DNA of 64,000 nucleotides from Paenarthrobacter sp. A20 (lineage in GTDB: Bacteria; Actinomycetota; Actinomycetes; Actinomycetales; Micrococcaceae), in the NCBI RefSeq assembly GCF_024168825.1, contig NZ_JALJWH010000001.1, forward strand, positions 1-64,000, read 5' to 3'. The position numbers and the translations under genes are program-made. The notes under the pieces are model-generated. The model was not told the origin of the DNA and did not search any database. It saw nothing but the letters and a program-made list of their open reading frames with translations. Below are positions 33,140-41,155 of this stretch, piece after piece (the stretch's first letter is position 1; the number at the start of each line of letters is the position of its first letter).

Positions 33140-33712
33140 ATGTTTCATGCCTATCCCACCGACACTTGGCTCGGGGCTCCGAAGAAAACCTTCCCGCAGT
33201 CCCTCTCGGCCGACGACTTCAAAGCACTGTTCCGTGGCCACCCGGGAGGTGTCGCCGTCATCACGGCGGATGCCGGCGAAGGACCGGTGGCTCTGACGGT
33301 GTCGTCGGTGGTTTCAGTGAGTGCGGAACCTCCGTTGCTGATTTTCTCGGTCTCGGCACTGTCCTCAGCGTCCGAGGTGCTTTCACGCGCCGAAACCGTC
33401 GTCGTGCACCTGCTGGACGCGCACGACGTCGACTTGGCGAAGTTTGGAGCGACCCCCGGCGCCGACCGCTTTGACCAGACGCACCGCTGGTCGACCCTTG
33501 AAACCGGCGAAGCGGTGTATGACGACGTCCGTGCCTGGGTGCGCTGCGCCGTCATCAATCGCATGGAGGTGGGGACCTCCACAATCATCGCCGTTCATGC
33601 CCTGGAGTCCCGCGTGATGCGTGACATCGAAGCGGGCGAACCCGGCGACGCCCTGGTCTACCACAACCGTTCATGGCACCGTCTGGGCGAGCATTCCAAG
33701 CATGGCGGCTGA
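33140..33712 (+). CDS. Flavin reductase family protein (MesD operon)
   Basis: 190 aa, starting 2 bases after the mesD stop. The flavin reductase-like FMN-binding barrel is recognisable: FRGHPGGVAVITADAG, ALTVSSVVSVSAEPPLL, IFSVSALSSASEVL and VVHLLDAHDVDLAKFG. Such proteins give reduced FMN or FAD to a partner oxygenase. Placement in the operon suggests that MesX or MesD chemistry uses reduced flavin and oxygen, consistent with reports that MesD works only in aerobes. The link is inference from gene order. Confidence 0.85.
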   Translation: MFHAYPTDTWLGAPKKTFPQSLSADDFKALFRGHPGGVAVITADAGEGPVALTVSSVVSVSAEPPLLIFSVSALSSASEVLSRAETVVVHLLDAHDVDLAKFGATPGADRFDQTHRWSTLETGEAVYDDVRAWVRCAVINRMEVGTSTIIAVHALESRVMRDIEAGEPGDALVYHNRSWHRLGEHSKHGG

Positions 33713-33752
33713 GCGCCGCGCCAGCCATGCGATGCAGCAAGCCGAACGGGGC

Positions 33753-33783
33753 ACGACGGCGGGAGGATACCTCCCGCCGTCGT
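33753..33783. terminator. Bidirectional terminator, GACGGCGG palindrome family (copy 3)
   Basis: 14-bp perfect arms 33753-33766 and 33770-33783 with only ATA between them. Lies between the convergent flavin reductase and adenylate kinase genes. Confidence 0.75.
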
Positions 33784-33907
33784 CCTCGTTAACATTGGCG
33801 CGTCCATCGACTTCCTGAAGGGCCCGGATGCAACCCTGCTCTGCACGCATGCGACGCTTCGGTTCCCAACCCCGCACATTGGCCGCGGAACACATCCCTG
33901 CGACCGG

Positions 33908-34486
33908 CTAAGCCGCCAGAGCCCCTTCGACGGCGGCAATGGCGGCCTGCGTAATGGTTTCCCGCTCGCCGGATCCGTCCACGGTCAACAGAATCCCGCG
34001 CTTCGAATAAGCCGTCAGAACTGGCTGCGTCTCGTCCCGGTACAGCTCCAACCGACGCTGGATCACGGCTTCGGTGTCATCGCTGCGGCCTTGCTCTTGA
34101 GCACGGCGGAGCATACGCGCCAGCAGCTCGCTGTCCGAGGCCGTGAGCGCCAGGACCACTTCCAAGGGCTGCCCCCGAACCGCCAGCATCTCGTCCAGGG
34201 CTCCGATCTGAATCACCGTTCGCGGGTAGCCGTCCAGCAAAAACCCGTCGCCGGCATCGGCTTCTTCCATACGCTGCTTGAGCATGTCCGTGGTGACGTG
34301 GTCCGGCACGAACTCACCCCGATCCATATACTCGCCCGCCTCCAGGCCGAGATCCGTTTTGTCCCGGACGTGGGCGCGGAAAAGATCGCCTGTGGAAATA
34401 GCGGGGATCCCAAAATGCCTGGCGATGTGCTCCGCCTGAGTGCCTTTACCGGAACCCGGAGGGCCCATGATGATCAATCGCGCCAT
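33908..34486 (-). CDS. adk: Adenylate kinase (short form)
   Basis: 192 aa AMP/ATP phosphotransferase. P-loop GPPGSGKGT at 8-16, AMP-binding STGDLFRAHV, DGYPRT, and the late DDTEAVIQRRLELYRDET. The LID is the short actinobacterial form without zinc Cys. It lies away from ribosomal-protein genes, where the main adk usually sits next to secY, so it may be a second isozyme, or the catalogue call NMP kinase may be safer. Monocistronic and flanked by two members of the palindrome family. Confidence 0.88.
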   Translation of the reverse strand: MARLIIMGPPGSGKGTQAEHIARHFGIPAISTGDLFRAHVRDKTDLGLEAGEYMDRGEFVPDHVTTDMLKQRMEEADAGDGFLLDGYPRTVIQIGALDEMLAVRGQPLEVVLALTASDSELLARMLRRAQEQGRSDDTEAVIQRRLELYRDETQPVLTAYSKRGILLTVDGSGERETITQAAIAAVEGALAA

Positions 34487-34529
34487 GACACTGGTCCGTT
34501 TCGAGAGGCAGCCGGGACTTAAACCATAC

Positions 34530-34564
34530 GCCGACGACGGCGGGAGGCACCCGCCGTCGTCGGC
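34530..34564. terminator. Terminator, GACGGCGG palindrome family (copy 4)
   Basis: 15-bp perfect arms 34530-34544 and 34550-34564, loop AGGCA, followed on the plus strand by TTCTTTTT. It lies just after the SRPBCC gene (minus strand) and before adk; the T tract favours plus-strand transcripts, but the stem serves both directions. Confidence 0.7.
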
Positions 34565-34588
34565 TTCTTTTTGCTTTCGGTTCAGTCG

Positions 34589-35086
34589 TCAGACGTTGGC
34601 CGGTTCCGCAAGAACGGCATCGATCTGCTCCATCGCCTCACGCATTCCTTCGTCCATGCCCATCTCGGCCATCTTCTGCATCTGTTCCTCGGACTCGAAG
34701 CTGGAGGTGATGGTCATTCGCGTGCGGCTATCCACGGGCTCGAGCTTCACGACGGCGTGCGTGATGCCGAGGTCATCAACGGGCTCACCCTTCTCGTCAG
34801 CGAAGCCGTCGTCAAACTCCAGGTGGTCCGGGGCGTTGATGGCAGTGAACTCCCACCAACCGCGGGCTTTGGTACCGTCCGGGCCGGTCATGTAGTAGGC
34901 GGCCTTGCCCCCGGCAGTGAACTCGTGGGTTTCAAAAGTGGCGGGCCAGGTTGGCGGTCCCCACCAGCGTTCGAGCTGCCGGGGGTCCTCCCAGATCCTC
35001 CAGACGCGCGTCACCTCGGCATCGAATTCGGCCACGATGGTGAAGCTCAGGGCCTCAGCATCCTTGCTTAAGCTGACAACAGTCAT
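34589..35086 (-). CDS. SRPBCC/AHSA1-domain protein
   Basis: 165 aa Aha1/START-like ligand-binding fold: FTIVAEFDAEVTRVWRIWED, PRQLERWWGPPTWPATF and the C-terminal helix EGMREAMEQIDAVL. Members bind hydrophobic ligands; many of this subgroup are encoded right after an ArsR-type repressor, as here, where the start overlaps the repressor stop by 4 bases (ATGA). The function of such pairs is unknown but they are common in soil actinobacteria. Confidence 0.87.
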   Translation of the reverse strand: MTVVSLSKDAEALSFTIVAEFDAEVTRVWRIWEDPRQLERWWGPPTWPATFETHEFTAGGKAAYYMTGPDGTKARGWWEFTAINAPDHLEFDDGFADEKGEPVDDLGITHAVVKLEPVDSRTRMTITSSFESEEQMQKMAEMGMDEGMREAMEQIDAVLAEPANV

Positions 35087-35448
35087 GGCAGATCCCTTTC
35101 GTCATCTTCAGCGAGTATGTCCGCGATCCGGCTGGCCCGTTGCCGCCAGATTATTTCGAAGTGGTCCAACAGATGCCGGGCTTTTTGCAGTCCATCGTGA
35201 TTCCCCCGCACAATCTGCTCCCTCCCACGCTTTTCCTTTGTCACCAGGGAGGCCCGTTCCAGGACCGCAACATGCTTCTGCACGGCCGCGAAACTCATGG
35301 CGTAGAGCGCAGCCAACCCGGAGACCGAGTACTCCCCTGCCGTCACCCTGGCCACGATGTCCCTGCGGGTGGCGTCGGACAATGCCTGGAACAGGCGGTC
35401 GAGTTCGAGGTCCCGTTCGGGTACTGGACTGAGCTGATCTACAACCAT
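35083..35448 (-). CDS. ArsR-family repressor paired with SRPBCC protein
   Basis: 121 aa winged-helix protein: LFQALSDATRRDIVARVTAG, then the recognition region SVSGLAALYAMSFAAVQKHVAVLERA. No metal-binding Cys pair (no ELCVCDL), so it belongs to the non-metal SRPBCC-linked group. Its start codon lies inside a perfect operator-like palindrome (35439-35458), indicating tight autoregulation of both genes. Confidence 0.9.
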   Translation of the reverse strand: MVVDQLSPVPERDLELDRLFQALSDATRRDIVARVTAGEYSVSGLAALYAMSFAAVQKHVAVLERASLVTKEKRGREQIVRGNHDGLQKARHLLDHFEIIWRQRASRIADILAEDDERDLP

Positions 35449-35458
35449 TTGGTTGTAG
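35439..35458. promoter_or_regulatory. ArsR operator overlapping the start codon
   Basis: CTACAACCA-TT-TGGTTGTAG, perfect 9-bp arms. The ATG of the ArsR gene (35446-35448 on the minus strand) is inside the left arm, so bound repressor would cover the translation start and any near-leaderless promoter. Confidence 0.65.
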
Positions 35459-35538
35459 GATACGCCCGGGCTGGACGAGTGTCAATGGACCAGGGCTTGA
35501 CCACCCCTTGCGGCCCCGCACCACCACGGGTAAGTTAT

Positions 35539-35563
35539 TGAAACGTCTCAAGAAAGCGTTTTC
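35539..35563. promoter_or_regulatory. Tandem LacI-type operators upstream of PL26 lyase
   Basis: TGAAACGTCTCA (35539-35550) and GAAAGCGTTTTC (35552-35563), each a near-palindrome around a central CG as bound by LacI-family regulators. The second word occurs in exact reverse complement at 44619-44630, upstream of the other rhamnogalacturonan lyase. Confidence 0.65.
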
Positions 35564-35587
35564 CCAGACTCTTAGGTGGAATAGACC

Positions 35588-38260
35588 ATGACTCAGCACG
35601 CCCCGATCACGTGGATCGATGGCGAACCGCCCGCCGGACTCAGCGGCGGCACGACGTGGGGAATGCCGTTCCAACGCGGCACCGTGCACGACGCGGCTGC
35701 ACTCAAGGTTCTCGACTCCAACGGCAGCGCCGTCAACGCCCAAACCTGGCCCCTTGCCACCTGGCCCGATGGCTCGCTGAAGTGGGGCGGCATTGCCCTT
35801 GGCGCAACGGAACAGCCCGCTGACACCTACTTCGTCACCCACCCGACTGAAGCGAACGACGGCGGCGCGGCAGCCGCCGTCGAACGCTCCACCGAGGTGA
35901 CGGTCACCGAAGAAGAAGGGACCATCACCGTGTCCACGGGCACACTGGAGATGGTCCTGCACAGGAGTGGCGACTCCCTGTTCAGCGAACTCCGCCGCAC
36001 CAATGAAGTGGTGGCAAAAGACGGCCGCCTGGTGAGCCTGCTGCAGTCGGGGCTGGCCGAGGGTACAGGTACCACCACCCGCACGGGCTTCACCGGCCAC
36101 ACCACCAGCGTCACCGTGGAGCAGGCTGGTCCCGTCCGCGCGGTGGTCAAGGTGGAGGGCTCGCACCGCGCCGATGACGGCACCAAGGAATGGCTCCCGT
36201 TCACCGTCCGCTTCTACTTCTACGCGGGCGCCCGCAGCGTGAGAATGATGCACTCGTTCATCTGGGACGGCGACGCCGACCAGGATTTCCTTGCCGGGCT
36301 CGGCGTCCAATTCACGGTGCCCTTGGAAAGCGAACTGCATGATCGGCATGTCCGGATCGCCGGGGCCGACGACGGATTCCTGGTGGAGGCCGTCCGCGGG
36401 CTGACCGGGCTACGGCGGGATCCCGGCGAGGAAGTACGCGCCGCGCAGATCGCCGGCCGTCCAACGCCGCCACTGGGCGAATGGAGTCCGCTGGTTTCCG
36501 AGCGCCTCCATCTCATCCCGAGCTGGAACGACTACACCCTCACGCAACTGACAGCCGACGGCTTTGACCTGCGCAAACGGACTGCTCCCGGCCACGGCTG
36601 GGTGGGGATTTCGGGTGGCACCAGGGCGGCCGGGTTCTGCTCGTTGAGCGAGGCCCGTGGCGGCTTCGGTGTTGGCATCCGGGACTTCTGGCAGTCCCAC
36701 CCTGGGCAGCTGGACATCCGCGGGGCAGCCACCGATCAGGCGACGGTCACTGCCTGGCTCTACTCACCCGAAGCCCAGCCGATGGACCTCCGCTTCTATC
36801 ACGACGGCCTGGGCCAGGACACGTTCGAGGACCAGCTTGAGGGCCTCGAAATCACGTACGAGGACTACGAGCCGGGCTTTGGCAACCCCACGGGCATCGC
36901 GCGCACGCACGAACTGACGCTGTTCGCCTACGACTCGACCCCCAGTACGGAGAATCTCTCCGCGGATGCCCGGGCCGCGTCCACTCCCCCGCTGCTGCAG
37001 CCCTCGCCCGAGTACCTGCACGCGGCAGGCGTCTTTGGTGACTGGGCGCCGGTGGACCGCAGCACCCCGGCGAGGGCGGAGCTGGAAGACAAGCTGGACT
37101 TCCTGTTCGACTTCTACCAGGGCCAGACCGAACAGCGCCGCTGGTACGGATTCTGGAACTACGGCGACGTCATGCACACCTACGACACCGACCGGCACGT
37201 GTGGCGCTACGACGTGGGCGGCTACGCGTGGGACAACTCTGAGCTCTCCCCCGATCTCTGGCTCTGGTACATGTACCTGCGGACAGGCCGTGCGGACGTC
37301 TTCCGCTACGCCGAGGCCATGACCCGCCACACCGGTGAGGTGGATGTCTACCACTTGGGTCCGTGGCGCGGATTGGGTTCACGGCACAACGTCCAGCACT
37401 GGGGCTGCAGCGCCAAGCAGCTGCGCATCAGCACGCCGACCTACCGGCGCTTCTATTACTACCTGACCGCGGATGAGCGCACCGGCGATCTCCTCACCGA
37501 ACTGGTGGACAGCGACCAGAACTTCCTCGGCTTGGACCCCGTCCGCAAAGTCAGGCCCGACGCCGATACGTACCGTCCGGACCGCGGCGCCTTGGGCGTC
37601 GGGCTGGGTACGGACTGGGGCTCCCTGGCCGCCACGTGGCTCACCGATTGGGAGCGTACCGGCAACCCGCGCTCACGGGATCGACTCCTCGGAACCATGG
37701 CAGACATCGGCGCACTGAAGTATGGCTTCTTGACGGGCGAGGCGCTGTACGACCTGGATGCAGGAAGGTTCGACGCCGGCAGGGAAGTCATCAGCGTCTC
37801 GCACCTGAGTGCCGTGTTCGGTTTGGTGGAAATCTGCAGCGAACTGATCAGCTTGGTGCCGGACAAGGACTTCGAGGAAGCCTGGATGCAGTATTGCCGG
37901 CTCTTCCTGGCCACCCCCGAGGAGCAGGTCGCAGAGGTGGGCCAACCTTTAGCGGGCATCTACCTCACCCAGGCGCACAGCCGGCTGACGGCCTATGCCG
38001 CGGCCCGGCTGGGTTCGCCGGAACTGGCGGAGTTGGCGTGGGAGAGCTTTGCCGAGGGCGGGGAGAACCTGAACCACACCGAGGCTTTCACGCTCAAGAA
38101 GATCCTGCCGCCATACGTGCTTCAGCCGGTCGATGAAGCCCCTACCGTGTCCACCAACGACACCGCCCAGTTCGGCCTGGCCGTTATCCAGAACCTGGCC
38201 CTGGTCGGCCACCACCTGCCGGCGGCGGCCGATGCACCGCAGGAGGTCCCGGCGTCGTAA
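35588..38260 (+). CDS. Exo-rhamnogalacturonan lyase family protein (PL26, PcRGLX/YetA-like)
   Basis: 890 aa without signal peptide, so probably cytoplasmic. The N-terminal beta domain begins ITWIDGEPPAGLSGGTTWGMPF, family-typical of PcRGLX/YetA proteins, followed by AQTWPLATWPDGSLKWGG and later by an alpha/alpha toroid (WYGFWNYGDVMHTYD, YAWDNSELSPDLWLWYMYLR, GSRHNVQHWGC). PL26 enzymes release unsaturated galacturonosyl-rhamnose from the ends of rhamnogalacturonan I. The intracellular location fits digestion of imported oligomers made by the secreted PL11 enzyme at 42472. Its promoter shares a 12-bp operator with that gene. Confidence 0.85.
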   Translation: MTQHAPITWIDGEPPAGLSGGTTWGMPFQRGTVHDAAALKVLDSNGSAVNAQTWPLATWPDGSLKWGGIALGATEQPADTYFVTHPTEANDGGAAAAVERSTEVTVTEEEGTITVSTGTLEMVLHRSGDSLFSELRRTNEVVAKDGRLVSLLQSGLAEGTGTTTRTGFTGHTTSVTVEQAGPVRAVVKVEGSHRADDGTKEWLPFTVRFYFYAGARSVRMMHSFIWDGDADQDFLAGLGVQFTVPLESELHDRHVRIAGADDGFLVEAVRGLTGLRRDPGEEVRAAQIAGRPTPPLGEWSPLVSERLHLIPSWNDYTLTQLTADGFDLRKRTAPGHGWVGISGGTRAAGFCSLSEARGGFGVGIRDFWQSHPGQLDIRGAATDQATVTAWLYSPEAQPMDLRFYHDGLGQDTFEDQLEGLEITYEDYEPGFGNPTGIARTHELTLFAYDSTPSTENLSADARAASTPPLLQPSPEYLHAAGVFGDWAPVDRSTPARAELEDKLDFLFDFYQGQTEQRRWYGFWNYGDVMHTYDTDRHVWRYDVGGYAWDNSELSPDLWLWYMYLRTGRADVFRYAEAMTRHTGEVDVYHLGPWRGLGSRHNVQHWGCSAKQLRISTPTYRRFYYYLTADERTGDLLTELVDSDQNFLGLDPVRKVRPDADTYRPDRGALGVGLGTDWGSLAATWLTDWERTGNPRSRDRLLGTMADIGALKYGFLTGEALYDLDAGRFDAGREVISVSHLSAVFGLVEICSELISLVPDKDFEEAWMQYCRLFLATPEEQVAEVGQPLAGIYLTQAHSRLTAYAAARLGSPELAELAWESFAEGGENLNHTEAFTLKKILPPYVLQPVDEAPTVSTNDTAQFGLAVIQNLALVGHHLPAAADAPQEVPAS

Positions 38261-38279
38261 GTCCTGCCTGGGCGCGGAC

Positions 38280-39158
38280 CTAGGAACTGCTTCGCGGATG
38301 CATGATCCGCATCTGGTCCCAGGTCCGCTCCGAGGCGGCGATGTTCTGGTTGGAACGCTCACGGTCCAGGGAGGCAAGCTCGACGGCGATCGCCTGGACC
38401 GCGGACACCGCACCTGTCAGGGACGGGAAGAAGCCGGCGCCTTCAGTGGGCACCACAATCCTGTGATCAGCATGCACCGCGACAGGCGATCCCGCGCTGT
38501 CTGTGATGGAAACGATGGGCGTGCCCAGGTTGTGCGCGATCTCGACGGCCCGCATGGTGCTGTCGTAGACCCGCCAGAGGCTGATGGCGATGACCAGGTC
38601 TTCTGCACCAAGCCGTGCAATGGCGTTGGTGAGGGCGGCGACGTCGGCGTCGAGGAGCCGGACGTTGTAACCGGCGATGATCGCGTTGTGCTCCAGCGCT
38701 TTGCCCGGGATCGCGTAACTACCCGCGGCAACGATGTAAGTCTGCCGTGCGCCCGCGATCGCCTCCGCAATATTATGAAGAGTGTGGGCGTCCAAAGTGC
38801 GCTCGAAATGCGCCAGGTTCGCCCGGTCGGTGGACACCGCCGCCTGTGCAGGACTACTGATGTGGCCGTTGTGTTCGGCCGCAACCTCCACTGCGCTCAG
38901 CGACGCAAGAAACCGTGAACGCAGCTCAAATTGGAAGTCTGCCCACCCCTTGAATCCCAGTGTTTGCGCGGTTCTGGTCACGGTCGAGGCGTTCGAGGCG
39001 GCCACTGCGGCGATGTCGCTGACCGAGCCGTAGGAGGCAAGGCGGGGCTGGGATCGGAGGATGCCGATCACTTGCATTTGGCGTGCCGCGAGCTTCCGTC
39101 CCTGGACACGACTATCCAGCCACTCGGTCAACGTTGACGAGTCGAAATCTTCTTCCAC
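38280..39158 (-). CDS. MurR/RpiR-family regulator
   Basis: 292 aa, GTG start. Residues about 15-90 are the RpiR helix-turn-helix (VSDIAAVAASNASTVTRTAQTLGFKGWADFQFELR); about 120-260 are a SIS sugar-isomerase fold (ARQTYIVAAGSYAIPGKAL, GAEDLVIAISLWRVYDSTM) that senses a phosphosugar or related ligand. It is divergent from the MFS-GAF-amidohydrolase operon and probably controls it; there is no sign that it controls the PL26 gene, with which it is convergent. Confidence 0.9.
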   Translation of the reverse strand: MEEDFDSSTLTEWLDSRVQGRKLAARQMQVIGILRSQPRLASYGSVSDIAAVAASNASTVTRTAQTLGFKGWADFQFELRSRFLASLSAVEVAAEHNGHISSPAQAAVSTDRANLAHFERTLDAHTLHNIAEAIAGARQTYIVAAGSYAIPGKALEHNAIIAGYNVRLLDADVAALTNAIARLGAEDLVIAISLWRVYDSTMRAVEIAHNLGTPIVSITDSAGSPVAVHADHRIVVPTEGAGFFPSLTGAVSAVQAIAVELASLDRERSNQNIAASERTWDQMRIMHPRSSS

Positions 39159-39174
39159 CTATTGACCTACCTCA

Positions 39175-39256
39175 CACTTTGGCCGTAACTTCGATACATC
39201 GCTTCTGCACAGATCCGTGCATATTCCTAAAAATGTACAACTTGGCCCACTTTGGC
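39175..39256 (+). repeat. Direct repeat CACTTTGGC in divergent promoter
   Basis: CACTTTGGC at 39175-39183 and again at 39248-39256, flanking the RpiR/MFS promoter region. Possible half-sites for the RpiR protein; no statistics behind it. Confidence 0.3.
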
Positions 39257-39266
39257 AGGAATCACC

Positions 39267-40655
39267 ATGTCACTCACAGCACGCCTTGATCGTCTGGCTC
39301 TCAGTCGACCACACTACAAGCTTCTCCTCATAGGAGGCCTCGGCTACTCCTTCGACGGCATGGACGGTGCCGTGGTGGCCTTCCTCCTCCCCCGTATCCA
39401 GGAACTATGGGGCCTCAGCACCGCCAGCCTCGGGCTGGTGGGCTCAGCAGCCCCGTTCGGCTTCTTCTTCGGCGCGATCCTTGCCGGTTGGATGGGCGAT
39501 CGCTTTGGCCGCAAGAAGGTCATGCTGTGGGCTCTGGCCTTCTACTGCCTCATGTCGGTAGTTGCTGCCATGGCCCCCAACTTCGAAATCTTCCTGATTG
39601 CACGGATCTTTGCAGGATTGGGCGCAGGCGCAGAAAGCGTGATCATCGCCCCGTTCCTGTCGGAGTTCATTCCCCCGAAGCGCCGCGGCTGGTTCATTGG
39701 AACCCTGGCCGGATTCTTCTCCTTTGGCTTCGTGGCTGCGGCACTGATCGGCCGGTTCGTTGTTCCCCTCGGCGAGGACGGCTGGCGCTGGGCGCAGGTC
39801 ATCACCGCCGTTCCCATCCTTCTCCTGCTCTGGTGGCGTCGCAGCCTGCCCGAGTCCCCACGCTTCCTCATCAGCCGGGGCCGCATCGCAGAGGCAACCG
39901 AAGTGGTGGACCGGTTTGAGCAGAGTGTAGTGAAAGCCACGGGCAAACCACTCCCGGCCCTGCCACCCGCAGCGGAAGAGATCACCAAGCACGAACAAAA
40001 GATCAGCATCTGGAACGCCCTGAAGTTCATGTGGTCCAAGGCAATGCGTCGCCGGACCGCCGTGATCTGGCTGATCTGGTTCGTGATCACGTTCTCCTAC
40101 TACGGCTTCTTCTCCTGGATTCCCACCCTGCTGGTAGGACGCGGCATCACCATCACCAAGAGCTTCGAGTTCTCCATCCTCATCTACCTGGCACAGATCC
40201 CCGGCTACTTCTCCGCCGCCTGGTTGTGTGACCGGATTGACCGCAAGAACACCATCGCCCTTTACTTGGCGGGATCGGCCATCAGCGCCTTCTGGCTGAG
40301 CCAGTCCAACGATTCCGGCATGATCCTGCTGGCCGCCGCAACGTTGTCCTTCTTCCTCAACGGCACCTACGCCGGCGTCTACGCCTACACTCCGGAACTC
40401 TTCCCCACATGGATGCGTGCCACCGGTGTTGGCCTGGCCAGCGCAGTGGGTCGCATCGGCAGCATCCTTGCACCGTCCATCATCGGCATCTTCGCCGCCT
40501 CCCTCGGCTTCGGTGGCGTGTTCACCATGACCACCGTGGTGCTGACCATCGGCGTCCTGGGCGTGGTCATCTTCGGCGCCTCCACCGCTGGCAAGTCGTT
40601 GGAGAACATCAACGCCCGCGCCGAGCATGACCCGGCAGCGGCAGAAAGCAAGTAA
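39267..40655 (+). CDS. MFS transporter (sugar/aromatic-acid H+ symporter type)
   Basis: 462 aa permease, 12 spans; the ATG at 39267 has AGGA six bases upstream. Loop 2-3 signature GWMGDRFGRKKV is perfect, and span 4-5 contains RIFAGLGAGAESVIIAPFLSE, common to the AAHS (aromatic acid:H+ symporter) and sugar-porter branches. PESPRFLISRGR follows span 6. First gene of the cluster with a GAF protein and an amidohydrolase, so it should import the amidohydrolase substrate. The substrate is not predictable from sequence. Confidence 0.9.
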   Translation: MSLTARLDRLALSRPHYKLLLIGGLGYSFDGMDGAVVAFLLPRIQELWGLSTASLGLVGSAAPFGFFFGAILAGWMGDRFGRKKVMLWALAFYCLMSVVAAMAPNFEIFLIARIFAGLGAGAESVIIAPFLSEFIPPKRRGWFIGTLAGFFSFGFVAAALIGRFVVPLGEDGWRWAQVITAVPILLLLWWRRSLPESPRFLISRGRIAEATEVVDRFEQSVVKATGKPLPALPPAAEEITKHEQKISIWNALKFMWSKAMRRRTAVIWLIWFVITFSYYGFFSWIPTLLVGRGITITKSFEFSILIYLAQIPGYFSAAWLCDRIDRKNTIALYLAGSAISAFWLSQSNDSGMILLAAATLSFFLNGTYAGVYAYTPELFPTWMRATGVGLASAVGRIGSILAPSIIGIFAASLGFGGVFTMTTVVLTIGVLGVVIFGASTAGKSLENINARAEHDPAAAESK

Positions 40656-40660
40656 GAGTG

Positions 40661-41155
40661 ATGAATACAGACGCAGTTTTCCAGCAGACCTTCGAGGCCA
40701 TGCAGCAGGAACCAGGAGTCATTCTGTTTACTGCACTGCAGTGGATCCCGCAGCGTTCCAGTCTCAAACGCCTCTTCACCAGCCACCCGGACGAGTATCC
40801 GGTGGGGGCCGAGAAGACAGTGGAGATCTCACCGGGCTGGCTGGGGACGGTCATCGAGGACAAGAAGCCCTTCCTGGCCGCGGACCTGACAGCACTCCGG
40901 GACGTTTTCACAGATTCAGAACTCATCCAGCAACTGGGCTGCGGCGCCGTCATCAACGTGCCGGTCCTCGACCGGGAGCACAACGTGGTGGGCGTCTTGG
41001 CGCTCCTTGATGCAGAAGGCAAGTACACGCAGCAAAGTGTGGGAATCGCCGTCGACGTCGTCAGCTCCAACGTGGCCCACCTTGTTCAGGCCTTTGAAGC
41101 CCACCCCACCGAAGTCCCTGAAGGCACCGAAGAACCAGCGAAGGACAACGTTTAA
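40661..41155 (+). CDS. Small GAF-domain protein
   Basis: 164 aa made almost wholly of one GAF domain (EKTVEISPGWLGTVIEDKKPFLAADLTAL is absent of extra motifs; INVPVLDREHNVVGVLALLD is the typical late strand pair). There is no kinase, HTH or cyclase domain. Two adjacent starts, GTG 40658 and ATG 40661, are possible. It sits 5 bases after the transporter and its stop abuts the amidohydrolase ATG. Stand-alone GAF proteins in catabolic operons are often ligand sensors or, as with allantoin-type genes, small accessory enzymes; the role here is unknown. Confidence 0.78.
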   Translation: MNTDAVFQQTFEAMQQEPGVILFTALQWIPQRSSLKRLFTSHPDEYPVGAEKTVEISPGWLGTVIEDKKPFLAADLTALRDVFTDSELIQQLGCGAVINVPVLDREHNVVGVLALLDAEGKYTQQSVGIAVDVVSSNVAHLVQAFEAHPTEVPEGTEEPAKDNV

